Of a stretch of DNA of 64,000 bases, positions 48,057 to 59,063 are shown piece after piece (position 1 is the first letter of the stretch; each line of letters opens with the position of its first letter). Below the pieces are notes generated by a model, which saw only the letters and a list, made by a program, of their open reading frames with translations, had not been told where the DNA came from and did no database searches. The position numbers were made by a program, and so were the translations under genes. The DNA comes from Alphaproteobacteria bacterium (GTDB lineage: Bacteria; Pseudomonadota; Alphaproteobacteria; Rhizobiales; GCA-2746425), in NCBI GenBank assembly GCA_024743215.1, contig JANSWZ010000011.1:1-64000 (forward strand), given 5' to 3'.

Positions 48057-48974
48057 TCACGCATCCTTCGCGACACTCGACTTCGGCACCCATACCTTCA
48101 AATCATTATCGTGAATCTCAAACTGGATCATATCTGGCAAATCAACCAGTTCGCCGTCTCGAAGGGCTTGCGCGCGCCGTCTTTTCTTCGGAAACCGAAG
48201 AGTGAGTTTGCGCGATTCCTCAATCAATACATTGTCATTCTCGGCCCATTTTCCGGTAATCAGGTCAAAGATCAGTCTCACTGCCTCGATCTGATGGACC
48301 CTCGGCGTACGATAAACCCCAAGCACATGCCCATTATAGTAATCGGCAAAGAGGTCATGACCTGTTCCAATCACATTATTGGAAACCGATAATGCGGAAA
48401 ATTCAACTGTTTCAGCGTCTTGGTCATCACGCGTCAATTCAACAAGCATCGACGGCGGATCGGTCATCACACTGAACATGGCTCGCAGGGTCGCCCAGAT
48501 TTTGCCAATGCGCGACTCATAATCCATTTTGTTGCGCAGCCGAACGGCACGTGGATGGACACCAACTGAATATTGATTGATGAAGGACACACCATTGGCT
48601 GTGGCCATATCAGCGGTGTCTGCACGGCCTTGCGCAAGTGCAGACGCCGCTTCGAACAAATCATCGGGCATGTTCAGCGTTCTGGCATAAAGGTTCATGG
48701 TGCCACCTGGCAACACGCCCAGAAAGCGATCGCTCTTCCAGGCCAGTTCTGCCAGTGCAGATACGGTCCCATCCCCTCCGGCCGCAATCAGCAATTCTGC
48801 GGTCGAAGACCGTGCAAGACTCAAGGCTGAATCCATGCCGACTTCGTCAATTCTGACCATCTCCATGGTGTAACCAGCACTTTCAAATTCGGATGAAACA
48901 TGTGTCTCAAAGGCCGATAAATCAGCGGTCTTGAATGTGCCGCTATCACCATTGATGAGGATAAGGCAATCCAA
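48057..48974 (-). CDS. Diacylglycerol/lipid kinase family protein
   Basis: LLIAAGGDGTVSALAELAWKSDRFLGVLPGGTMNLYAR. Confidence 0.9.
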   Translation of the reverse strand: MDCLILINGDSGTFKTADLSAFETHVSSEFESAGYTMEMVRIDEVGMDSALSLARSSTAELLIAAGGDGTVSALAELAWKSDRFLGVLPGGTMNLYARTLNMPDDLFEAASALAQGRADTADMATANGVSFINQYSVGVHPRAVRLRNKMDYESRIGKIWATLRAMFSVMTDPPSMLVELTRDDQDAETVEFSALSVSNNVIGTGHDLFADYYNGHVLGVYRTPRVHQIEAVRLIFDLITGKWAENDNVLIEESRKLTLRFPKKRRRAQALRDGELVDLPDMIQFEIHDNDLKVWVPKSSVAKDA

Positions 48975-49157
48975 CAGAACATCACCTGTTTCACTTTGTG
49001 CGGTTGTTTGTCGAGCAACTCGAGATGGTCACAATCTGTATCGCCTGACAGAACGGCAATCCGATACACACAGCCTTTGCAGACGGATGACAATTTAGCA
49101 CAGATGCCTCAGGTCCTGTCTAGCTACAATCAGTCCCCAACTTTTCCTCAAACAGGC

Positions 49158-49874
49158 TTAGATCGCCTTCTGATTCACCCTGGCCGACAAGGCTTCGACA
49201 CTCTCAACACGTTCCGAATAACGGTCTGTAAGATAGGCAGACCGGCCGCGCGTCAGTAAAGTGAATTTCATCAACTCTTCCATGACATCCACCATCCGGT
49301 TGTAATATGGGGAAGCTTTCATTCGGCCATCATCGTCAAATTCCAGAAAGGCTTTCGGGACAGATGACTGGTTCGGAATAGTGATCATACGCATCCAGCG
49401 CCCCAAAATACGAAGCTGATTGACCGTATTGAAGCTCTGGGAACCGCCACACACCTGCATCACAGCCAGTGTTCGCCCTTGGGTCGGCCGAATGCCTCCA
49501 ATGGGTGCCAGCGGCAACCAGTCGATCTGAGTTTTCATAAGACCAGTGATTGTCCCGTGGCGCTCAGGAGAACACCAGACCTGAGCTTCGGACCAAAGCG
49601 ACAATTCTCGCAACTCCTGAACTTTGTCAGCTTCTTGTGACATCTCGTCCACAAGCGGCAGACCGGTCGGGTCAAACACACGAACATCAGCCCCAAGGTG
49701 GATCAGCACCCGAGCGGCTTCCTCGGTCAAAAGTCGGGAGTAAGACCGCTGCCGCAATGACCCATACAGCATTAATATGCGCGGCTTGTGATCAGGCTCA
49801 CCAGGCAGAACCAACAATTCGTCGTCGATAGGACACAGACATTCTTTATCAATATGCAACAAATCATTTGTCAT
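49158..49874 (-). CDS. arsH: Arsenical resistance flavoprotein ArsH
   Basis: [47 protein letters not shown]. Confidence 0.93.
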   Translation of the reverse strand: MTNDLLHIDKECLCPIDDELLVLPGEPDHKPRILMLYGSLRQRSYSRLLTEEAARVLIHLGADVRVFDPTGLPLVDEMSQEADKVQELRELSLWSEAQVWCSPERHGTITGLMKTQIDWLPLAPIGGIRPTQGRTLAVMQVCGGSQSFNTVNQLRILGRWMRMITIPNQSSVPKAFLEFDDDGRMKASPYYNRMVDVMEELMKFTLLTRGRSAYLTDRYSERVESVEALSARVNQKAI

Positions 49875-50275
49875 GGAGCAATGATGACCTCGCCATCTTC
49901 TTTGGTATGGCTTGCACCTGTTGGAACATCGAGCAAATCAAACACCCGTTCGGAAGGACGGCAAAGCGCAACACCCTTGGCAGTGCAGACAATTGGTCTG
50001 TTGACCAAAACCGGATGCTTTAGCATCGCTTCCAGAATGATATCTTCTGAGACCGTTTCATCAGTCAGACCAAGCTCCTCTGCAGGTGACTTGGAAACAC
50101 GCAGAGCAGTGCGTGGTGTCAATCCGGACGCAGCAAACAAGGCTTGCAAGTGCCCGCGCGTCCAGCCGGTTTCCAGATACTCAATGACGATCGGTTCCTC
50201 CGCAAAAGCGCGAATAATCTCCAGCACATTGCGTGACGTGCCGCATTGCGGATTGTGGTGAATGACAATGCTCAT
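49871..50275 (-). CDS. arsC: Arsenate reductase, ArsC/Spx (glutaredoxin-type) family
   Basis: [21 protein letters not shown]…[21 protein letters not shown]. Confidence 0.93.
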   Translation of the reverse strand: MSIVIHHNPQCGTSRNVLEIIRAFAEEPIVIEYLETGWTRGHLQALFAASGLTPRTALRVSKSPAEELGLTDETVSEDIILEAMLKHPVLVNRPIVCTAKGVALCRPSERVFDLLDVPTGASHTKEDGEVIIAP

Positions 50276-50958
50276 ACAGGGCCTGCTTTCTCAATGGATG
50301 GAGTTAGTTGAAAGCGACAAAACGCCCAGGCCAGAACAGCGCCAAGTAGCTGCGCCACAATGAACCACGGCACATCTGTCGGACGAATACCGGCAAAAGT
50401 ATCAGAAAAGCCACGGGCGATTGTCACCGCAGGATTGGCAAAGGAGGTGGAGGCGGTGAACCAGTATGCAGCTGTAATGTAAAGGCCAACCGCCATGGCA
50501 ACAGCGCTTTCCCTGGCTTTCAAAGTGGCCAATATGGTCACCACCAGACCAAATGCCGCAACGCCCTCTGCAAACCATTGCGCCCCGCCGGTACGCACTG
50601 TTTGAGAAAATTGCCATATGACCTCATCAAACATCAGATGCGCCGCCCACACACCGACCAGCCCACCCGCAATTTGAACCAGCACATAAGCAAAACTGTC
50701 CCGAGCGGAAATGGCGCGCCTCAGCGCAAACACAAGCGTGACCGCCGGATTGAAATGAGCGCCTGAAATTGGTCCAAGCATGGTTATCAGCACAACAAGA
50801 ATGGCACCGGTGGGAATGGTGTTCCCCAAAAGGGCAATCGCCACATTTCCGTCAGCCAGACGCTCCGCCATGATACCGGAACCAATTACGGTCGCGAGCA
50901 GGAAAGCTGTCCCAACAAATTCCGCAGATAATTTCTGCGTCGCAGAATATGCGTTCAC
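50272..50958 (-). CDS. aqpS: Aquaglyceroporin (AqpS-like MIP)
   Basis: MIP motifs SGAHFNPAVTLVFAL and FANPAVTIARGFSDTFAGI. Confidence 0.88.
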   Translation of the reverse strand: MNAYSATQKLSAEFVGTAFLLATVIGSGIMAERLADGNVAIALLGNTIPTGAILVVLITMLGPISGAHFNPAVTLVFALRRAISARDSFAYVLVQIAGGLVGVWAAHLMFDEVIWQFSQTVRTGGAQWFAEGVAAFGLVVTILATLKARESAVAMAVGLYITAAYWFTASTSFANPAVTIARGFSDTFAGIRPTDVPWFIVAQLLGAVLAWAFCRFQLTPSIEKAGPV

Positions 50959-51452
50959 GTTTGCCGTCCAATTTCATCAAGCTTTGGCTTTAGCGACATA
51001 CGATCAATACTCGCCAAAGGAAGCGCCGTAAAAATCGAAATGCGCGTATTCAGCATTCGATAGGCCTCTGAAAAAGCGAGAGAAACCTCACTGTCAGTTC
51101 CGTCTATAGCGGCGGGGTCAGGAATACCCCAATGGGCTGAAAGCGGCTGACCCGGCCATACAGGGCAGGTTTCATTGGCCGCATCATCACAAACCGTGAA
51201 CACGAAATCCATTTTGGGCGCATCAGGATTGGCAAACTCGTCCCAGTTCTTGGATCGCGCAAATCCGGTATCGAAGCCCAGTCTGGCCAACAGAGCAATT
51301 GCTTCTGGATGAACCGTCCCTTTGGGAAAGGATCCAGCGGAGTAAGCTTTGAACCGCCCCGCCCCCAGCCTATTCATAATTGCTTCTGCAAGAATTGAAC
51401 GAGCAGAATTACCAGTGCACAAAAAGAGCACATTTAAAATAGTCGTTTGCAT
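50955..51452 (-). CDS. arsC: Arsenate reductase, LMW-PTP type
   Basis: VLFLCTGNSARSILAEAIMNRLG. Confidence 0.93.
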   Translation of the reverse strand: MQTTILNVLFLCTGNSARSILAEAIMNRLGAGRFKAYSAGSFPKGTVHPEAIALLARLGFDTGFARSKNWDEFANPDAPKMDFVFTVCDDAANETCPVWPGQPLSAHWGIPDPAAIDGTDSEVSLAFSEAYRMLNTRISIFTALPLASIDRMSLKPKLDEIGRQT

Positions 51453-51461
51453 GAATTTTCC

Positions 51462-51794
51462 TCAACAAGCACAGGCAATTTCATCGATGACCGGCTGGCA
51501 CAAATCAGGTCTGCCTCCACAGCAATCCTCCATCAGAAAGCCCAGCAGACCCCGCATGGCATCAAAATCAGCAAAATAGCGGATTTTCCTGCCCTGCCGT
51601 TCATTGCGCACCAGCCCGGCATTCAACAGAACCGCCAGATTGGCCGACATGGTGTTTTGACGCACATCCAGTCTCTCACCAATCTCACCGGACAACATGC
51701 CCTGTGCCCCGGCCTTCACCAGAAGACGAAACACATCCAGCCGGGTTGGCTGGCTGAGAGCAGCAAAAGAGGCAATTGCATCTGAGTTATCCAT
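51462..51794 (-). CDS. arsR: ArsR family arsenic-responsive repressor
   Basis: ArsR HTH with C-terminal CCGGRPDLC…CAC cysteines; first gene of the ars operon. Confidence 0.9.
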   Translation of the reverse strand: MDNSDAIASFAALSQPTRLDVFRLLVKAGAQGMLSGEIGERLDVRQNTMSANLAVLLNAGLVRNERQGRKIRYFADFDAMRGLLGFLMEDCCGGRPDLCQPVIDEIACAC

Positions 51795-51816
51795 ATATCA
51801 TGATTAATTGATATAT
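51793..51816. promoter_or_regulatory. Candidate ArsR operator
   Basis: ATATATCA-N8-TGATATAT perfect inverted repeat overlapping the arsR start codon. Confidence 0.5.
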
Positions 51817-51901
51817 TTATGACAGACAAGTACTTTCTTCCAAGAGACCTCAATGCCTCGGCAAAGCGCCACAGGTCTCTCGTCCCTTCAGGCGAAGCGT
51901 A

Positions 51902-53701
51902 TTAATTTTTGCTGGAAAGGTAAGTTCGCCAGTCGCCAAACTCTGAGATATCGCGCGCACCAGCTGTCCCGCTGGCTTCGCAGATGAACCCTTTCACATA
52001 GCTTCCATCGTCCAGTTCTACCGACCCCAATCCCAGAGGAGATGGAATACCCCCGAGAAAACTGCCAACGTGATCCATCGGAAGAGACCAGATTTCCAAT
52101 CCGATTGGCTGAGAACCACTGCCTTCTGTTCGCACCAGCCCTGGGCGCTCTGGTGGCCCACCTGCCAATGCGTAAAACTTGTAATTTGCCGATGTTTTGG
52201 CAGCCCGTACAAATGCGCCATCGCGATCCGTCAACTGCCAATTGAGCGGGAGGTCAGCCATATGTGCTCCGCAAACCGCCAACTCCATTCTGTCACTTTT
52301 TGCCTGATTCGAAAGTGGGCTAATGCCAGTCGCCTTGTGGTCGGTGGCCCCCAGATTGCGCGGACAATCCAACTCAAAATAACGCGCAACGCTGGCGGTC
52401 AACGCATCCTCTCCGAACCTTGCAAGCAGAGTAACGCTTCCGGGCTGCCCGTCCCCTCGCGGCGCGGTCGGAACCGCAATCCCGCACATGTCCAGCAGGT
52501 TGACGAAATTCGTGTAAGTTCCGAAATTTGAATTGGGCGTAACCGGATCGGCCTCAAGATCAGCAACGCTGTAAAAGGTCGGAATGGTTGGCACACACAA
52601 CAAATCAAGCTCTGCCAAAGCGGCCTCGGCCACCCGCTTCAAATCCTGCAGGCGGTACATGCCACGAAACGCATCAGCCGCACTCAAACTCTCCGCATGA
52701 CAGATGATCTGCCGGGTTACCGGATGTACGGCGTCAGGATCTTCTTTCAACAAATCTTCAATGACTGTGTAGCGTTCAGCAACCCATGCCCCTTCATACA
52801 GCATATGAGCAACGTCATAGAACGGCGTAAAATCCACCTCCACTATGTCAGCACCGGACGCGGCCAAAACAGCAACGTCACGCCGAAAGGCCTGTTCCTG
52901 AATTTCATCTCCAAAGAACTCGATGGACTTGGCGTCTGGCACACCCACACGCAATCCGGACGGGACAGCATGCAACGCATTCGTCGCAATCGGCCTTGCA
53001 TAGGCATCCGCCTCATCAAAATCCGCTGCCACATCGAACGCGGCATAGGCATCATCCACTGTCAGCGCGAAAATGGAAATCGTATCCAGTGTCCGGCAGG
53101 CAGGTACGACACCGCTTGCAGACAAAGCACCAAGGCTGGGTTTCAGACCGACAATATTATTCAGCGCAGCAGGCACTCGGCCCGATCCGGCTGTATCTGT
53201 GCCAAGTGAAAAACTGACAATGCCATGTCCCACAATCACGCCTGAACCACCGGAAGAACCGCCAGGAACCACTAGCGGATCGACAGAATTGCGCGGCGCG
53301 CCATAAGGCGAGCGAACCCCCACAAGGCCGGTAGCAAATTGATCCAGATTGGTCTTGCCAATCATCAACGCGCCAGATGCCCGTAATTTGGCAATGACAT
53401 AAGCATCCGTCGAAGGCGTGTAGGCGTAGGCGGGGCAAGCCGCCGTCGTCGGCAACCCGGCCACATCTATGTTATCCTTGGCCGCAAACGGAATGCCCCA
53501 AAGTGCCTTGTCAGGATCAAACGCACCCAACGCTCCGGCTTCCGCTCTCAGCGCCTCCCGATCGCACAAATGAATGAAAATTGCCGGATCATCCACAGCC
53601 TCCAGCCGGGCAAATATCTCATCAATCACATCGACTGGGTGCACGCCGTTCTCATAGGCAGTACGCAATTCGGGAATGGTAAATAGCAGATTGCTCAGCA
53701 T
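51902..53701 (-). CDS. atzF: Allophanate hydrolase
   Basis: Amidase signature VVPGGSSGGSGVIVGHGIVSFSLGTDTAGSGRVPAA plus AtzF C-terminal domain. Confidence 0.92.
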   Translation of the reverse strand: MLSNLLFTIPELRTAYENGVHPVDVIDEIFARLEAVDDPAIFIHLCDREALRAEAGALGAFDPDKALWGIPFAAKDNIDVAGLPTTAACPAYAYTPSTDAYVIAKLRASGALMIGKTNLDQFATGLVGVRSPYGAPRNSVDPLVVPGGSSGGSGVIVGHGIVSFSLGTDTAGSGRVPAALNNIVGLKPSLGALSASGVVPACRTLDTISIFALTVDDAYAAFDVAADFDEADAYARPIATNALHAVPSGLRVGVPDAKSIEFFGDEIQEQAFRRDVAVLAASGADIVEVDFTPFYDVAHMLYEGAWVAERYTVIEDLLKEDPDAVHPVTRQIICHAESLSAADAFRGMYRLQDLKRVAEAALAELDLLCVPTIPTFYSVADLEADPVTPNSNFGTYTNFVNLLDMCGIAVPTAPRGDGQPGSVTLLARFGEDALTASVARYFELDCPRNLGATDHKATGISPLSNQAKSDRMELAVCGAHMADLPLNWQLTDRDGAFVRAAKTSANYKFYALAGGPPERPGLVRTEGSGSQPIGLEIWSLPMDHVGSFLGGIPSPLGLGSVELDDGSYVKGFICEASGTAGARDISEFGDWRTYLSSKN

Positions 53702-53718
53702 CGCTTGTCTCCAGATAC

Positions 53719-55350
53719 TCAGGCGACGATGCGTCGCGCAGGTGGTTTTGGTGCTGCAGAAAGCAGCTCTTTCGTGTAGGGTTCTTGTGGGTTTGACATG
53801 ACTTGCAGGGTGGGCCCCTGCTCGACGATTTCACCGGCCTTCATCACCACAACATGGTCACACAGCAAGCGCACTACGTGCAGATCATGGCTCACAAACA
53901 GATAACTCATGCCCAGTTTTGCGCGCAGATCCATCAGAAGGTTCAGCACAACAGCCTGAATGGAGACGTCAAGCGCCGCTGTTGGTTCATCCAGGATCAG
54001 GAATTTCGGCTCAAGTGCAATTGCGCGGGCAATCCCCACACGCGCTTTTTGCCCACCGGACAACTGGTGAGGAAACCGATCCAGCAAGGTCGCTGGCAGG
54101 CCAACAAGTCCAGCCAGCTCTTCAATTCGGGTCGATAATTCTGACCCACCCATCTGGCCAAGTCGCTGCAGGGGCTCTGCAATCGTGTGGCGCGCTGTGT
54201 GACGCGGATTCAGACTGTCTGTGGCGTCCTGAAACACCATTTGGATATCACCACGCCGGCTGTTCTTGGCAAACGCTGCGGCGGGCATTGCGGCAATATC
54301 CACACCATCAAACAGGATTTCGCCAGCTGTTGCATCCATCAGCCGAACCAGCATTTCAGACGTTGTGGATTTTCCACAACCACTTTCCCCGACCAACCCG
54401 ACGCTCTGCCCGCGTTTGACCGTGAAGGAGATATTCTTCACGGCATGAACAGGTCCGGATTTGCCCCGATAGGTTTTGGTCAGATTTCGGACATCCAGCA
54501 ATGCATCTTCGCTGACGTCATGTGGCAACTCCGGTTTGCGGTCCTCAGGTGGCAACAGGCTGCGGATGGATTCACCTTCTCGCGGTGTCGCATCCACCAA
54601 CTTTCTTGTATAGCTGTGCTGTGGGTTGCTGAACAATTCAACAGGATCACCCTGCTCAACAATCCCGCCATCCTTCATCACCATGATCCGGTCGCAATAT
54701 TGCGCTGCCAGACCAAGGTCATGGGTAATCAGGATGGAACTCATCTCACGTGCCCGGATCAACTCACTCACAAGGTCCATCACCGCTTTTTGTGTGGTGA
54801 TATCCAGTCCGGTTGTTGGCTCATCGGCAATCAGCAGACGGGGATCACACGCCAATGCGATGGCAATGACAATGCGTTGGCACATTCCACCGGACAACTC
54901 GAATGGATAGGCATCATACCGTGCAACAGCATCGCGTATCTTGACCGCTTCCAGAGCTTCGATTGCCTTTTCGCGCGCTGTATACCGTGTCGCTTTGGCA
55001 TGGCGACGCAAGACATCTTCAATCTGATGGCCCACTTTACGAATAGGGTTCAAGGCCGCGCGGGGATTCTGGAAAATCATCGAGATTTCACGACCACGAA
55101 TATCTCGCATGGTCTTTTCGGCAACCCGGCGCAAATCAACGCCGGAATAGACGGCCTCACCCGATTTGATCGTGCCGCCAACATCCAGAATGCGCATCAA
55201 TGCATAGGAGGTGACCGATTTACCAGATCCACTTTCGCCGACAATTCCCAGAATTTCACCCTTTTCCAGCTCAAAGCTGATGCCGCGTACGGCATCCACC
55301 GAACCGCGTCGGGTCTGAAAGGAGACAGCAAGGTCTTTAACGCTCAGCAT
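53719..55350 (-). CDS. ABC transporter ATP-binding protein, duplicated ATPase (DppD/F type)
   Basis: Two Walker A motifs GESGSGKSVT and GESGCGKSTT; LSGG signatures. Confidence 0.95.
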   Translation of the reverse strand: MLSVKDLAVSFQTRRGSVDAVRGISFELEKGEILGIVGESGSGKSVTSYALMRILDVGGTIKSGEAVYSGVDLRRVAEKTMRDIRGREISMIFQNPRAALNPIRKVGHQIEDVLRRHAKATRYTAREKAIEALEAVKIRDAVARYDAYPFELSGGMCQRIVIAIALACDPRLLIADEPTTGLDITTQKAVMDLVSELIRAREMSSILITHDLGLAAQYCDRIMVMKDGGIVEQGDPVELFSNPQHSYTRKLVDATPREGESIRSLLPPEDRKPELPHDVSEDALLDVRNLTKTYRGKSGPVHAVKNISFTVKRGQSVGLVGESGCGKSTTSEMLVRLMDATAGEILFDGVDIAAMPAAAFAKNSRRGDIQMVFQDATDSLNPRHTARHTIAEPLQRLGQMGGSELSTRIEELAGLVGLPATLLDRFPHQLSGGQKARVGIARAIALEPKFLILDEPTAALDVSIQAVVLNLLMDLRAKLGMSYLFVSHDLHVVRLLCDHVVVMKAGEIVEQGPTLQVMSNPQEPYTKELLSAAPKPPARRIVA

Positions 55351-55352
55351 GA

Positions 55353-56231
55353 TCAGGTCCTCTGGCGCGGATCTACAATGTCCCGCAAACCATCTCCCAG
55401 AAGATTAAAAGTGAACACTGCAATCATGAGCGTCAGACCAGGGAAAACCGCCAGCCACCACTCACCGGACACAATGAAATTCGCCCCTTCTGCAACCATA
55501 ATGCCCCATTCCGCAGTCGGCGGACGCACACCCAGGCCAATGAAAGAGAGGCCTGCTGCATTCAAAATGGCCCAACCAAGGTTGAGCGACACCTGAACCA
55601 TCATCGGCGGCAATGCATTGGGAAAAATATGCATGGCCAATACGCGAATATCGGAATTACCTGACAATTTGGCTGCTCGGGCAAAGCCGGAATCACGCCG
55701 AATGTTCACCTCAGCCCGCACCAGCCGTGCGTAGAATGGCACATTGATGATAGCGGTGGCATAAATGATGTTTTCAATCGTATTGCCAAGCGCTGCAACA
55801 ATGCCCATCGCCAGCACGAACAGGGGAAAGGCCATGATTGTATCGAGAACGCGGTTGAGCACGGCATCAAGCCAGCCCCCCCAGTAACCGGCAACACTTC
55901 CCAGAACAGAGCCAACCACGAAAGATAGCGCAACAGCGGCAACCGAAATCGAGAGATCAAGACGGGTCGCCACAATCACACGACTGAAAACATCTCTGCC
56001 CACACTATCAGTGCCAAACCAATGCGCCAGCGACGGGGCCTGCAAGGCATTTGCAGCATTCGTCGCCAAAGGATCATAGGGAACCAGACTTGGTCCGAAA
56101 ACCGCTGCCAGGATAATCAGCGCAAACATGCAGAAGGCAAGCATTGTCACCGGGTTGGCTCGCAGCACATAAATCAGGTGATCCAATCCACCTGACGACT
56201 TCGCAGCCGATTTTATCGAAGCATCACTCAT
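55353..56231 (-). CDS. ABC transporter permease (DppC type)
   Basis: GTDSVGRDVFSRVIVATR; LSFIGLGVRPPTAEWG. Confidence 0.94.
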   Translation of the reverse strand: MSDASIKSAAKSSGGLDHLIYVLRANPVTMLAFCMFALIILAAVFGPSLVPYDPLATNAANALQAPSLAHWFGTDSVGRDVFSRVIVATRLDLSISVAAVALSFVVGSVLGSVAGYWGGWLDAVLNRVLDTIMAFPLFVLAMGIVAALGNTIENIIYATAIINVPFYARLVRAEVNIRRDSGFARAAKLSGNSDIRVLAMHIFPNALPPMMVQVSLNLGWAILNAAGLSFIGLGVRPPTAEWGIMVAEGANFIVSGEWWLAVFPGLTLMIAVFTFNLLGDGLRDIVDPRQRT

Positions 56232-57268
56232 TTGGAAGCAAACCCGATACGCGGATCAATCGCCGTATAGGCAAGATCAATGATGAGATTGAGCAATACA
56301 AACAGCAGTGCCATTGCCAACACAAAGCCCTGAACGGCTGCGTAATCAGAGACGACAAGTGCCTCAACCGCATAAGAGCCAATGCCGGGCCAGGCGAATA
56401 CTTTCTCCACCAGCACATTTGCGCCAAGCGCAAAGGAAAACACCATGCCAAGCGTGGTCACAACCGGAAGCAACGCATTTCGAAACGCATAGCCATACAA
56501 GACCTTGCGATTGGTCAGGCCCGCTGCCTTTGCCGTGCGGATAAAATCGGAGGACAGCGCCGTCAGCATGGCTGCGCGTGTCATGCGGGCAATGGGTGCA
56601 AGGGTAAACAGGGCAAGCGTCACGGCCGGCAACACCAATTGCTTCAACGCGCCTAACCACGTTTCCCAATCGCCAACCACGGCCGCATCAATTAGATAAA
56701 ACCCGGTAACCCGATCAGGCTCAATATAGATGAAATCCAACCGCCCCAAGGGCGATGGAGCAATGCCGAGCAAATAGTAAAACACGTAAATCAGAACGAT
56801 ACCGGTGAAAAATGTTGGCAGGGACACACCCGCTGTCACAACAACACGGCACAGATGATCAATCCAGGAACCAGGCTGCGTGGCCGCCAGAACACCAAGT
56901 GGAATTGCGATCCCGCAAGAGACAATCAGCGCCGTTAAGGTCAGCTCCAGCGAGGCTGGCAAGCGTTTTGCCAAATCAGCAGCCACAGACTGGCCACTTG
57001 AAATGGATTGGCCAAGGTCGCCCTGCAGCAAGTCTCCCACATAGATGAAAAATTGCTGGATCAGGGGCTTGTCCAACCCCAGAGCTACCCGTATTTCTTC
57101 AATCGAAGCTTCATCCGCAGCAGCCCCGGCAAAATAAGCCGCCGGGTCCCCTGGTAAAGCGCGGGTCAACAGGAAGCTGATAACCACAACGCCCACCACC
57201 ACGGGGATCGACTGCGCAATGCGCATCATGACAGCGCGCAGTCGAGGATATGTGTTGGCTGTTGCCAT
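56228..57268 (-). CDS. ABC transporter permease (DppB type)
   Basis: SFLLTRALPGDPAAYFAG…; FIRTAKAAGLTNRKVLYGYAFRNALLPVVT. Confidence 0.94.
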   Translation of the reverse strand: MATANTYPRLRAVMMRIAQSIPVVVGVVVISFLLTRALPGDPAAYFAGAAADEASIEEIRVALGLDKPLIQQFFIYVGDLLQGDLGQSISSGQSVAADLAKRLPASLELTLTALIVSCGIAIPLGVLAATQPGSWIDHLCRVVVTAGVSLPTFFTGIVLIYVFYYLLGIAPSPLGRLDFIYIEPDRVTGFYLIDAAVVGDWETWLGALKQLVLPAVTLALFTLAPIARMTRAAMLTALSSDFIRTAKAAGLTNRKVLYGYAFRNALLPVVTTLGMVFSFALGANVLVEKVFAWPGIGSYAVEALVVSDYAAVQGFVLAMALLFVLLNLIIDLAYTAIDPRIGFASK

Positions 57269-57270
57269 TA

Positions 57271-58884
57271 TTACGCGCGGCCCAACGGACGTGCATCAAG
57301 CTGACGATGGAACCAGAATTCATAGCCTTCTGCACCATTTGCAGCCACATTCAATGCAGGCTGATACAGCGGAATACGCGGCAAATCTTCCAACACGATT
57401 TCAAACATGCGCTTGAGGTTCGGCGCATATTGTGGATCTTCAACCGGCATATGCAGAGTCGCATCCACCAAATCCTCAACTTCCTGATTCATATAGTTGG
57501 AAGAATTGAACAAATGTCCATGCTGATAAGCCCAGAAGAAGTAGTAATCCGGCGTGTTCAACCAACCACCGAAATTCTCAAGATGCAGCGCAAGTCGCTT
57601 TTCAACAAGCGCAGCCGTCCGCCAGTTTGCGCCCGGAATTTTCTCGATCTCTGCCTTGATACCGATCTTCGCCAGATTCTCCTGAATCAGAAGCGCTGTT
57701 GGCTCCATCCATGATGCCAGATCCAGGCTGATGGATAGCGGCACTTCAAACCCATCCGGATAACCGGATTTGGCCATATGCTCCCGAGCTTTGTCGAGGT
57801 CAGTATAATACTGCGTCTTGCGCGGCCACGCGATATCATTGATTTCAGCCTCACCGCCCCACAGCGGTGCCCCTCGTCCATAAGCTGCTGTCTGGAAAAT
57901 TGCTTCATAAGGCACTGCATAAGCCAGCGCCTTGCGCACATCAGGATCCTGAAACGGTTCAAAATTCGTGTTTGGACACAGACAGTTCATGCAGTTTTCA
58001 ATCGGCGTTGAATAGACATCAACAATGTCTGCCAATTCAGCTGCATCCTTGTCGGGAATGTTGAACGACATCTGTACATCGCCCCGCTCGATCAGCGCAC
58101 GGCGTGTGGAAGGGCTTGGTACTTCGCGCACAACCACCCGCTTAACTGCTGGCAGCGTGCCACCAACCCAGGCATCATTGCGGTCATAAACAAGCTGCTC
58201 ACCAGGGGACCAGCGAGCAACCTTGAAGGCCCCGGAACCGGCGGGCGTCATGTGCAGATACTCCATCGCCCACGGGTCATCCGTTGTGGCATTTGCCTTG
58301 GCAACAGCCGAGTTGATGACGAAAGGCACCGGCACCGCCAGATCTGGAATGGTCAACTTCGATGGCTTGTCCAGCTTGATGACAAATGTGGCTTCGTCCA
58401 CCGCTTCAAACTGGTCTGGGCGCAGCAGGCCGCCCGCTTTCATCTGGACTGTTGGAAAACCGCCAACGGAAACAGCGCGATCAAACGACCATTTAACATC
58501 CTCAGCTGTCACCTTTGAACCGTCCCAGAATGTGGCGTTCGGCTTCAGTTTGAATGTCAGGGTCAAGCCATCTTCGGAGACCGACCAACTTTCAGCCAAC
58601 TCCGGTTCAATCACCTCATAATCATATGAAAAGCCACCGCCAGGAGCATCTTTGGTACCAAATGACACCAGACGGTCGTAGCAATTGACCGCAACCTGAT
58701 ACGACGCTCGGTTGGTTCCGGTGCGGTGGAGATCAAGACTGTTGATCGTCTGACCAGTCACCACAACCAGTGTATCGGAACCCTGTGCAGCCGCAGGCAT
58801 GGTTTTTAGGAAGGGAAGCACTGATACGCCAGCGATTCCGCCACTCATTTTCAAAAAATTGCGTCGTGATGTCATAGTCTTCAT
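57271..58884 (-). CDS. ABC transporter substrate-binding protein (family 5)
   Basis: Tat-like SRRNFLKMSGG; LAESWSVSEDGLTLTFKLKPNATFWDGSKVTAEDVKWSFDRA. Confidence 0.94.
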   Translation of the reverse strand: MKTMTSRRNFLKMSGGIAGVSVLPFLKTMPAAAQGSDTLVVVTGQTINSLDLHRTGTNRASYQVAVNCYDRLVSFGTKDAPGGGFSYDYEVIEPELAESWSVSEDGLTLTFKLKPNATFWDGSKVTAEDVKWSFDRAVSVGGFPTVQMKAGGLLRPDQFEAVDEATFVIKLDKPSKLTIPDLAVPVPFVINSAVAKANATTDDPWAMEYLHMTPAGSGAFKVARWSPGEQLVYDRNDAWVGGTLPAVKRVVVREVPSPSTRRALIERGDVQMSFNIPDKDAAELADIVDVYSTPIENCMNCLCPNTNFEPFQDPDVRKALAYAVPYEAIFQTAAYGRGAPLWGGEAEINDIAWPRKTQYYTDLDKAREHMAKSGYPDGFEVPLSISLDLASWMEPTALLIQENLAKIGIKAEIEKIPGANWRTAALVEKRLALHLENFGGWLNTPDYYFFWAYQHGHLFNSSNYMNQEVEDLVDATLHMPVEDPQYAPNLKRMFEIVLEDLPRIPLYQPALNVAANGAEGYEFWFHRQLDARPLGRA

Positions 58885-59063
58885 TGCTGTTTCCCTGTCT
58901 GAGATAGTGTCGTTGAAATAATCTGTATTGCCCGCATATGACGTGATCGACATAGCAAACCGGGGCATTGCGTGAAGAGTGAAATGATTTACTGTCAACT
59001 TCTACTGCTATAAACTCATAAGAGCGTTGCAAAAAATACATCACTCTAAAAAAGACATTTGAT

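Noticed and set aside
54187-55596. 469-aa plus-strand ORF opposite the ABC ATPase gene
   Set aside because: Shadow ORF antisense to clearly coding Walker A/B/LSGG frames; composition is His/Cys/Gln-rich noise.
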